Below are positions 55,651 to 64,000 of a DNA stretch of 64,000 nucleotides, one piece after another. Made by a program: the position numbers and the translations under genes. The stretch spans positions 45,356,813 to 45,420,812 of the forward strand of contig CM046855.1 in assembly GCA_025617745.1 (NCBI GenBank), read 5' to 3'. A model generated the notes under the pieces. The model did not search any database, had not been told where the DNA came from, and worked only from the letters and a program-made list of their open reading frames with translations. Within the stretch, counting starts at the first letter, position 1, and each line of letters begins with the position of its first letter. Source of the DNA: Heliocidaris erythrogramma (taxonomy: Eukaryota > Echinodermata > Echinoidea > Camarodonta > Echinometridae).

Positions 55651-55963
55651 GGCGTGGGTAACTAATAGTTAAACTAAAGTAAATAGAAATAGATAGATAG
55701 ATATATAGATAAATAAAACAAATATATAAAGAATTGAATAAGTGAACATACATGCATAAATAAATAAAATTGAACGAATACATAAATAAATATATGAATA
55801 AACAAATAAAAATATAACATAAAATATACCTGTAGGAATTTACTTTGACAAAATAGTGTCCCATATGGCCCAACATAGAAAAAATAAAGAAAATAATACT
55901 AAAATAAACATAAGATGTCGAAATGAGAGATAGGAAACGAGAAGGTCTTAGATTTGATCAGTG

Positions 55964-56162
55964 GCGGCACGAGGATTTTTAAAGTGGGGGGGGGGGGGCG
56001 GGGCAAATGGGGGGCAAAAGAAAATGTTGGGGGGACAAGGGCGGACTTTTTTCTTTCTCATTTTCCACCCTTTTATTTTTTTTTCACTCCTAAAATTATT
56101 GGGGGGCAACTGGGGGGGGGGGGGGGCAAATGCCCCCCATTCCCCCCTTGGTGCCGCCACTG
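55964..56162. repeat. MITE with CAGTGGCGGCAC ends
   Basis: AGTGGCGGCACGAGG at the left and GGTGCCGCCACTG at the right are inverted copies. The interior has G-runs flanking an AT-rich centre. Confidence 0.75.
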
Positions 56163-56289
56163 GATTTGGTTTGGCTGAGGGGGGGGGGGGGGGTATTTGA
56201 TGTCTCACTCTCTCTCGGCCTGAATATTTTTCGACCCTTGTAGGCATTCATGATAATGGTAATGTCTGATATGATTAACGATGATGGTG

Positions 56290-56321
56290 ATGACTGATGG
56301 TGGTGGTGGTGGTGGTGGTGG

Positions 56322-56356
<35 letters not shown>

Positions 56357-56460
56357 TCTGATGTCTGATGATGCTGCTGATGATGATGATGATGATAATG
56401 ATGATAATGAGGATGATGATATGATGATGACGATGATGATAATGATGACTGATGATGTCG
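56290..56460. repeat. GATGAT/GGTGGT trinucleotide microsatellite
   Basis: Tandem GGT then GAT units. Long poly-His/poly-Ser frames on the minus strand come from this repeat. Confidence 0.95.
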
Positions 56461-56479
56461 TCGATGGTGTTAAAAGTAT

Positions 56480-56717
56480 GGAGCAACTATAGAATACCCC
56501 ACCACAAAAGTTGACCACATGTCCATTAGTTGACCAACGCTTCTCTAATGAAGCTAAATCCAAAGACTTAAGTTTTTGAGCTACCGTAAATCGTAATTCT
56601 AACCATAATCCTAACTTTAAGTTTAAACATAACCCTAACCACAACCCTAACCCTAACCCTATGTGTTGGTTGTTTATGCACATAAGTCTATGTGGTAGGG
56701 TATTCTATAGTTAAGCC
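56480..56717. mobile_element. hAT-like MITE, copy 2
   Basis: Inverted relative of 5953-6193. Ends GGAGCAACTATAGAATAC and (complement) GGCTTAACTATAGAATAC. Flanks AAAAGTAT (56472-56479) and AAAAGGAT (56718-56725) form a 7-of-8 target duplication. The interior contains CCCTAACCCTAA-like strings. Confidence 0.85.
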
Positions 56718-56978
56718 AAAAGGATTGATGATTATGAAGGTGTTGATGATGAAGTTCGACAATGATGAATATGATACCTCTGAAAAAGTAATAATTTGTA
56801 AATGAGAACTATTACAAATGATGACAAAACAACGTATAATTTTGATTTTCCCTCATCACACTGAAAGTGCATGCAGTGGATGCAGTGGGCTTGTATTCGT
56901 TTTGTTACATTACCCGGATGTAATTGGCCATTGCATTAGCAAATTTAGGTTGCAGTTTGTTGTAGATACGATAACAAA

Positions 56979-59900
56979 ATGGTGAGTGTATTTCGCATAT
57001 TCTATCTGGTTTGTGATATGTGTTTCGATGTGGCGTGCAATGATTCTTCTGAAGTAAATTTTCAAAGTATTATTAGAAAGAATGCTTGTATTTGTTCAAA
57101 AAGTGCTTAAATATTGACGGTGCCTCCCATAATTTTGCTGTAGGACAACTCCCTGTGTAGTCCCATCCGTAAATGATCGTGTTGCATAAAGCGCACAGCA
57201 ACCGCCAGTTTGTCTTTATGCACAATTTTGTGCCCAGTTTATTCTGGTAACTACATCAAAGATATACATACGATTTCCTGAGTACAGTTGATCTTATTCA
57301 GTTCATAATTATTAATTCTAGAGCGAACTTGGGCAAGACATCATAATTCAAGATTTATTCCTAACTTGTAAGTTGAAATTTGAAAGAGCAGAAGAGCTTC
57401 GCTTTTCAGTGTTCTGCGAGGCTAGGCGGCAGAGCTTCACACGTCTCCATCTCTCCACCTCTCCATTCTAGGTTTTGGTCAAAATATTATGCAAATGACA
57501 TATAGTAAAACATGAATTCTATTAACACCTGACAAATGATTTAGCTGAGATCTATCATTTACAGGATGGGGAGTAAATTTTACAATCAACTTTTTTCAAA
57601 GATAGTTTTACTTTTAGATGAAGACAAATTATAAGATTAAGAATGATCTGGTCTCTTTGACTTGAGTTTTAGATTGGGGGGGGGGGGGTGGGGGTGTGTC
57701 CAGACAATTAACAAAGCTGTTACATTTGCTGTTGGATTTTTCAAGAAACATTCATTAGGTAGAACTAAACATCATACATTTGTCATGTAGTCTAAATCTA
57801 TAATGATCTTTGAAGGTTTGCATGGTGGAGCTTATAACGTGGAGAAGGTTTACGGTTCACCATGTGTGTTGGTAGGAGGAAAGGGAAAAAAGGAAATTAG
57901 AAATGGATAGACAAGAAAGGATGACAAGAGAGAAAAAGAAGAAATATTCTTTCGTGACAATGGGTGAAGTCACTCCCGGGTACATTTCTGTAAAATAGTT
58001 GGTATTTTCTGTCGCATGTACTAAAGGTATGGGGGGGAAAATAAGATAAATATTTTAAATACTTGCTTTCAAATTCAGCCCTTAAAAATCTCACTCCTAC
58101 CTCAAATGGCCGTTAGGAAGAACTTTTGATATTTACAGCAAAATCCAAAGTCAAAATCTTGTCCAAAACCGGAGAAATCCCCGCCGATTTGTTTCGCGAT
58201 CGCGTGTTGTTTACAAACTGCCGATGTCTTAGACTAAAATCGGCCAATATAATTTTTGTCCACGAAGAAACTCGGGATCGCAAGGGCACATCGATCTTTA
58301 CGATCGCGCACACAGAAAATCGGAACTTTTCCGTGTACGCCATAGGGACCGAATTTTTGAGGACAAAACTCTTTTGGGGAGATGTCAGCGCCCGCGGCGA
58401 CCAGGAAATGTACACAATGACTCCGATAGCTCGTTTCGCGAGAATCAACAGTAAATTGCGGATTTCATTTTTGTAAATATCTTTTCCAACATTGGTGAGT
58501 TGAATTTATTGTATTTCTTGGATATTTTGGGGTCGGTTTTTGAAAATTAAATGCCGATTTTGAGTGAATATTGGTGACTTTTGTGCAGTGGTGTTTTAAA
58601 AAGATGAGGTGTATGACTGCCTACATTATACACACGAAGTATAGGAATGTACCTATGAGTGGGTGAAGTCCTGAAAAGGACTGTAGACCAGATGAGATGA
58701 GATGAGAAGACTTGGTTGATGATCGATGGATGAGCAGCGATGGATTGAGTAGCGAAGGTTTGAGTAGATGAGGCTTGAGTAGGAGGTTACTCGACGTTTC
58801 GGACAGGTTGACTGTCCGTCATCACCCATTGTCACGAAAGAATATTTCTTCTTTTTCTCTCTTGTCATCCTTTCTTGTCTATCCATTTCTAATTTCCTTT
58901 TTTCCTTTTCCTCCTACCAACACACATGGTGAACCGTAAACCTTCTCCACGTTAAATCTATAATGTTGTCCACCATCAGTTTTAAAAGGGACCAACAGCA
59001 GCCAAGAGGATGCTAAGAAACAGTAGTCGATTTAACAAAAGCTACCAAGAGCTGCCAAGAGTTTGTTCTACTAAAATCCGCCAACAACAATATCAGTTAT
59101 CCATATTTGATCATTTTATCCTTTTGTTGATTTAAAAAAAATTTTGTACCAAAATATTTAGAATAGTCTTAGCTTTTTTGTTGTCTCATGGATACTCCAG
59201 GATTTTTTTCCAACTTGTTTTCACCTCTGCTGTTGACGGCTGTTGGCGGCTGTTGGCTGCTTTTAGTAGGACCGGTTTTAAATGATTCCTGAAATATGAC
59301 ATGCATAATTGTTTATACATATTATTACTGTTTAAATCATCTGTCCGGATACCCAGCCTGTCCATATACCCACGCATTGGCACGTGTGGGTATATAATGG
59401 AGGATATAAAGCTACGGACTTTGTTTTCAGGGCTATTATAGCTAATATGCCCAGTAATCCTCAAATTGGCAAGAATCGGCCTTCTCGTGAAATAAGCCAC
59501 CGGTCATCGAGTGTGTACACACACACACTGCCGTGTAAAGTCAATGGGGGATGTGAACCCTCATCATAGGCAATTACACGCAATAAACTGCATGTACAAG
59601 GTGAATGTGGGGTGGCTTATTTCACGAGAATGCCCAAGAATCCTTCCTAGGATATAAAAAAACAGCAGAACTGAGGTATAGATCTAGATAGGATTTGTAT
59701 GGAGCGGAGGTATAAAGCGGCTTAATAAACTAAGTAATAGATCTAGTGCAGCAAGATCATTCGCTGTCAATTGCTCGTGGTCTAGTGGTAAAGGCGTCTG
59801 GTCAGACTGGAGTATTTTCTTTCTACACTGCGCTCGCGTTTAAGGTCCCGAGTTCGAATCCCGCTCTTTCTTGCTGATAATTTTTTCAGTTATGAATCGA

Positions 59901-61919
59901 TAACGATAGCGTTTATTCCGTTATAAATAACCGAATTTCAACAATGAAAACCAAGAAACTTGACTAATTATTCACCTGTTCAGGCTCATCATAATAGCGA
60001 CTTTGGCCGTTTTCAGTTGCTAATAAAATTAAATTCAGTGGTTTATGTGAATTTCTTTTAATCTACCTTGGTTCTACATATTCTGAAGTTGAATCGTTGA
60101 GAAAAGTTGGGGTGCATGATTTTGATAAATAACATTTTCAAGTCAATATCTATGTCCATGTCACATTTTGTTTGACAAAATGAAACAATCCTAAAGCCAT
60201 GCATACGTAATAAATTAATGCAAATTTTGATTTTGAAGCTGACTGATGTGAATTTCACCCTGATTTCCAAATAGTGATAATATTACAGAAATAAAGGAAA
60301 ATTAATAATTCTTTTTGTGCAATCCTGAATGATATTATCGTTACTCAATCACAGCAAAAATTTGGCGTATTGCACCTATTTGCGGGGTGCATAGCTTTAG
60401 GACCTGCATAGTTTAAATGATCCCTTGCCACATAATGTAGGATCACCAAATATGTATGTTCAGTGGAATCCCTTCACATGGATCTCCTGTAACATTGGTC
60501 AAGTGGAATTTCAGTTTTTCTTTTGTTCTTTGTTTTTGTTTTTGTTTTTGCTTTTCTTTATTTACTAGGCAACCGATTTCGCTCCTTTAAAATCTCTGAC
60601 ACAAGTTTTTTAATGTGCACTTTGTTTATTGTAAGAAAGCACTCCTATTAAAGCTAGTGGCAAGTCGTAATCCATGGGCCTGACCAGTTGGCCTGACTCG
60701 GGGAAATTCGGATACAATCAGGTCCAATCGTGCGCTACCGAAGGAATGTTATTGCCGGATTCCTCGCGCGATCGTTAACTCGAATCCCTCCATACGCAAC
60801 CGACCAATGAGATTCAAATACTGGAATAAAGAACGCGCGATCTTGTTTACTCAAATTTGGGTCAATGTGCGAACTTTTATTAGCTGCGCACGATAAATTG
60901 AAGTCGTTTGAACTTTGATCCAGAGAAAGGAGCAGCCAACTGTAAAAGCGCCCATAGATTGCGACTTGTCGCTCCCTTTAAATAGCTGCCTCGTGTATAA
61001 GTTTATCTTAGCCCTTGTCCATGTGTGAATGCAGAAACTGTACTAACTACATGTAAGCTTGCTTCGTACATCTTGACATGCATGATTGAATTTCAAATGA
61101 ATGTGACAGAAATATGTTTTAACTTTTGGGTCATTTCCTTGAGACAATCTGACCTATGACCTCAGAAGTGGATACACTGTACATCATGAAACGGCCTTTA
61201 AAGACTTGTGCGTTGAACAGCCGTGTGACAAAAACAAAAACAAAATTATTATTTTTTAGATGAAAAAAGGCAGATGTTTAAAAAAGGTAAATTTTGTAAG
61301 CTTGAAGTTACAATGATAATGATAGACTGTAGTAGGAAGAGAGAAAGTTGGGCATGAGGAATGTGTGGTGTTTATCCTGGGAACAGAGTGGTAACTAGTT
61401 AAGCAGATTTAACAGTTTGATTTGATGAAAGTGAAACCAATTACAAGATGATACTAACTTTGTTCATGATAAATGAAGAGATGGCACAGACTTATTCACT
61501 AACTTTCAGATGTGATAGTAGCAGTATTGAATAGTGTTACATAGTGATCCAACATTTGCCTGTGGCTGTAATTTTGTCAAATGTAAGCTTAGACCTTCGG
61601 TTGCGACTTGTAGGTTGGGTTTTCTAGCGTCTTACATCTAGTGAGAGCCAACCTGTGGAGTGAAGGCCAGTATTAGAACTGATGTCAGTTCCAAGCCTTC
61701 TCACTTTTATGTGATATGTGGACATTCATGTTTTGGGGCTGTGGAAAAGAATGTTCTTGCTTGTATTGATCCATTGTTATGACAACTTTCTAAAGTCCTA
61801 TGATAAATTTTCTCATGAACTGACATTTGACTATATGAACAACAAAAATGAAATGTTTTTTCTTCCTCATTATTTTCAGGGTAATGATGTCACACTACCG
61901 ATGGAGATGTGCTCCAACT
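56979..61919 (+). CDS. possible start of a plus-strand gene, partial
   Basis: ATG at 56979-56981 in a good context (ACAAAATGG) is directly followed by a strong donor GTGAGT. An exon at 61880-61919 has acceptor TATTTTCAG and donor T|GTAAGT and reads GNDVTLPMEMCSN in phase 0, leaving phase 1. The two join as MGNDVTLPMEMCSN. The rest would lie beyond the window. Start-codon-only first exons occur in several small housekeeping genes. The family is not recognised and the pairing of the two exons is inference. Confidence 0.35.
58128..58481. repeat. inverted-end element, CpG-richer interior
   Basis: GATATTTACAGCAAAATCC and (complement) GATATTTACAAAAATGAAATCC bound 354 bp containing many GATCG/CGCG strings and overlapping open frames on both strands (about 110 codons each). 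The frames are unrecognised and may be by-products of the composition. Confidence 0.45.
58796..58824 (-). ncRNA. hammerhead-like motif with altered core
   Basis: Minus strand: TGATGA (58824-58819), a perfect 7-bp stem CGGACAG/CTGTCCG with loop TCAAC, then AAAC (58799-58796). Order and pairing are those of a hammerhead, but the C before TGATGA is G, which should abolish cleavage. Probably a Penelope terminal-repeat relic. Confidence 0.45.
58957..59769. other. no gene recognised
   Basis: Short frames only. A pair of TATTTCACGAGAA-like strings near 59490 (inverted) and 59617 suggests a small decayed MITE. Confidence 0.4.
59772..59872 (+). repeat. tRNA-like sequence (SINE head or tRNA pseudogene)
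   Basis: CTCGTGGTCTAGTGGTAAAG (A box) and CGAGTTCGAATCCCG (B box) are separated by about 75 bp, too far for an ordinary tRNA. The T-stem pairs poorly. Likely a pseudogene or SINE head. Confidence 0.5.
60652..60977. repeat. TTAA-flanked MITE, 326 bp
   Basis: TTAA on both sides (60648-60651 and 60978-60981). Ends AGCTAGTGGCAAGTCG...CCATGGGC and (complement) AGGGAGCGACAAGTCG...CTATGGGC are inverted copies with mismatches. Different family from 32121. Confidence 0.75.
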
Positions 61920-62074
61920 GTAAGTAATTTAAAGCTTACCTTTAAAGTAGGGCTCTTAATACACATTTGTTAAATGAATAGAATATGATTTGTGTGCTGC
62001 ATTATGTGCATAAATGTTAAGAAATAGTGGTAGCTCTTACTTATAATCAGCATGATATTCAATTCATGGAAGAT

Positions 62075-62075
<1 letters not shown>
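60978..62075. other. no gene recognised apart from the 61880-61919 exon candidate
   Basis: AT-rich sequence. The stretch around 61560-61700 shows no repeat ends. Nothing further is called. Confidence 0.4.
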
Positions 62076-62079
<4 letters not shown>

Positions 62080-62115
<36 letters not shown>

Positions 62116-62335
62116 TGTGTGGCCGTGTGTCCGAGGACATTTTCGGACAGAGAACAAAAAAAAAATGAGAACAATGGTCCTCGGAAGCCGGACAATAGTC
62201 CTCGAACGTCGAACAATGAACTTGTGCCTTATTCCGTCGACTGTCCGAGGACGGAGGAACAATATAGGAACAATACTTGTCCTCGGAAGTAAAGCAATAC
62301 AAAACTCTGTGTGTGTGTGTGTGTGTGTTTTTCAA
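62080..62335. repeat. two GT microsatellites flanking a GTCCTCGGA repeat
   Basis: GT runs at about 62079-62123 and 62309-62328 enclose several copies of GTCCTCGGA/TCCGAGGAC in both orientations, the same style as the internally repetitive MITEs elsewhere. Confidence 0.7.
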
Positions 62336-62523
62336 TGATATATTACATGATTATTCAGATATTGGCACTCTTTTTAAAGAAAAGAAAATTTGGATTTTTT
62401 CGTCATTTCCAAGGAAAACACTTTGTTGTGTTTACCCCTGATATGCTTTTAAAAGTACAAGAAATAATATAAAAGAGCAGTATTTACTATCTCAATAATG
62501 CTGGGAAATAATGTCTATTTATA

Positions 62524-63482
62524 CAGCCCTGGAAAAAAATTATTAGACCAGCTCCATTTTGGGGTATACATGTAAGAGTAATGTTAAGTCCATTGTCTAT
62601 GGAAGAAGGAAAATGATTATCAACAGCTAATTGATGATTAATGGACCACTACTAACTAGAACAATAAGCCCTATGACTTTTATCCCTGGACAGTTACCAC
62701 TAGGACGACTACAACCAGGACAATTTTCCCGGACAATTTTCCCCATACAATTACCACACCCCTTTTTTCCCATGAGAGAGAGTTTTTGGACCACCTAAAG
62801 AGACTATAAATATCTGAGAGGATGAATTTGAAATGTTACTTCTCTTGGTCTGAGCACCATGGCCTTCTCATTATTCTACCAAGACCATTGCGTGTGACAT
62901 ATATGTTAAAGGCATTAGCACATTAACCTTACGAAACAAGAAATAATTCTTGCAGCATGATTGAGCTGCTGTGAGGAGAAAAAAAAATGTGACACATTGT
63001 TGACAGCATGCCATGCCGGCTGCTATCTTCAAATCTAGCAATTTTCCACCAAGAACTGAACAAACTGCCTCCAGAGGAGTGAACATGGCTTTATGACACA
63101 ACCAGGCATACCTCCTGGACAACTATCCCCAGACCACTTCTGTCAGGACATTTTTTTCACAACCCGTACCCCAGGAGAATGTCCTTGAGGACAGTTAGGA
63201 CAGTTAGCATCTAGGATATTAACATTCTGTTAGTTGTTCCTAACTATCTATCGTCGGGTGCCCTTAGAAGTAATTGTTCTTTATAAAAAATTGTCCAGGG
63301 TTAATTGTCCTAGGGGTAATTGTCTGAGGGATTAGTTTTTGCACGAGCTAATTGTTTTGGGGGAGTATTCATCCGCTCACTAGGTAGTAGAAATCACTCT
63401 GAAAATTAAATTACTGATATAGCCAACACTTGCCATTTAGGCCTTTATAAGGAGCTGATCTAATAATTTTTATCCAGGGCTG
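62524..63482. mobile_element. TA-flanked Tc1-like MITE, 959 bp
   Basis: Ends CAGCCCTGGAAAAAAATTAT and (complement) CAGCCCTGGATAAAAATTAT with TA target duplication (62522-62523 and 63483-63484). The interior carries repeated GGACAATT(T/A) and GACAGTTA strings. CAGCCCTGGAAA termini are widespread among Tc1-like elements. No transposase. Confidence 0.85.
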
Positions 63483-63484
63483 TA

Positions 63485-64000
63485 TATATGGGCATATCTA
63501 CAATAAAGGGCATACAAATGTGACATGGACTATAACTTCAATGAATCTGTGGATTCACAATTATTTTCTTCTTTCACTTAATGTTAATAGACTGATCAGA
63601 TTAAGGAAATGTTAAAATCGTTTATAATTTTGCCTTTTCCCAGTTAATGTATATGTACATGTAAGCACCACAAAATTCGTCATACAAATTTATAGTGGAA
63701 ATTTGGTTAGGGACAGAATTGTTTCTCTTCCATTACCAATGTTCTCTGGGAATGTTTAGTTTGTAAAGTACCACAATTTTGCAGCAGTTGGCTATATAAT
63801 AGTACATGGACTACATATGATTTCGATCACATACATTAATTTCCAGGAGTTTTTTAAAAATCGGAGATATGCCTCTGTGCACGTACATGAAATGAAGAGT
63901 TGCAAACAAATTTTCTATTCATTATAAATACAAATGCTGGTATATATTCAAGAGTTAAATTATAGCTTGTGAGCAATTTACTTTCAATTTCATGGAGTGT
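63485..64000. other. no gene recognised
   Basis: AT-rich end of the window without supported features. Confidence 0.45.

Larger units (their letters stand above)
57836..58956. mobile_element. fold-back element with 130-bp arms
   Basis: Arm 57836-57966 (ACGTGGAGAAGGTTTACGGT...GTGACAATGGGTGA) is inverted at 58826-58956, almost perfectly. The spacer of 860 bp holds a second inverted pair (58128-58481) and a hammerhead-like motif. TAAATCTATAATG occurs on both outer sides (57792 and 58954), a possible 13-bp target duplication, though the left copy is about 30 bp from the arm. Confidence 0.75.

Noticed and set aside
56096..56683. 195-codon minus-strand frame with long His and Ser runs
   Set aside because: It spans a trinucleotide microsatellite, a hAT-like MITE and G-runs, so the frame is a by-product of repeats.
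58126..58476. 116-codon frame as a gene
   Set aside because: It lies between inverted ends, has a matching open antisense frame and no recognisable domain; probably compositional.
59772..59872. Second tRNA gene
   Set aside because: A and B boxes are too far apart and the T-stem does not pair, so it was listed only as tRNA-like.

Overview
This is a stretch of animal nuclear genome. It has spliced genes with GT-AG introns, a Pol III tRNA gene, tRNA-derived SINEs, several LINE remnants, a Penelope-like element and a very dense load of palindromic DNA transposons. The overall look (AT-rich, many 'acatgta' strings, many TA- and TTAA-flanked MITEs) suggests a marine invertebrate deuterostome, possibly an echinoderm. 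That assignment is an impression from sequence style, not a proof. No bacterial operon, CRISPR array or virus is seen.

Genes. The anchor gene is the protein farnesyltransferase beta subunit (FNTB) on the minus strand. I could place all 12 coding exons from the ATG at 39001 to the TGA at 15801. Phases agree at every junction and add up to 412 residues, with all zinc and isoprenoid-site residues present. A second gene lies inside the FNTB intron between exons 6 and 7, on the opposite strand (23282-25704, two coding exons). It encodes an unrecognised ~577-residue protein with two basic clusters and a very long Asp/Glu-rich tail. A third plus-strand gene may start at 56979 (ATG directly followed by a donor site, second exon 61880-61919) and run off the window. 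One tRNA-Arg(UCU) gene lies at 43621-43692.

Layout. 1-2530: quiet, with two MITEs. 2533-7925: a giant fold-back element with arms over 1 kb; one arm is interrupted by a LINE, the other by a hAT-like MITE with an 8-bp target duplication. 8340-9190: an inverted repeat and a hammerhead-like relic. 10670-15800: a mariner-like relic, several palindromic MITEs and a diverged tandem repeat. 15800-39000: FNTB, with introns filled by MITEs, SINEs, a CR1-like LINE tail, a recent 327-bp tandem duplication and a broken pogo-like transposase gene. 39600-43700: a SINE, a 16-bp-motif repeat, a MITE, then a Penelope-like element ending in what looks like an intact type I hammerhead ribozyme, then the tRNA gene. 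43849-50507: a four-level nest (TA-flanked inverted-repeat element > LINE > TTAA-flanked MITE > TA-flanked MITE filled with a CCATGG-rich array). 50500-56750: LINE tails, minisatellites, homopolymer runs and MITEs. 56950-64000: the possible third gene, a fold-back element, a TTAA MITE and a Tc1-like MITE.

The most interesting items are the hammerhead ribozyme at 41827-41874 with its degraded relatives elsewhere, the 43849-50507 nest whose insertion order can be read base by base, the giant fold-back with an internal empty-site control, and the nested acidic-protein gene.
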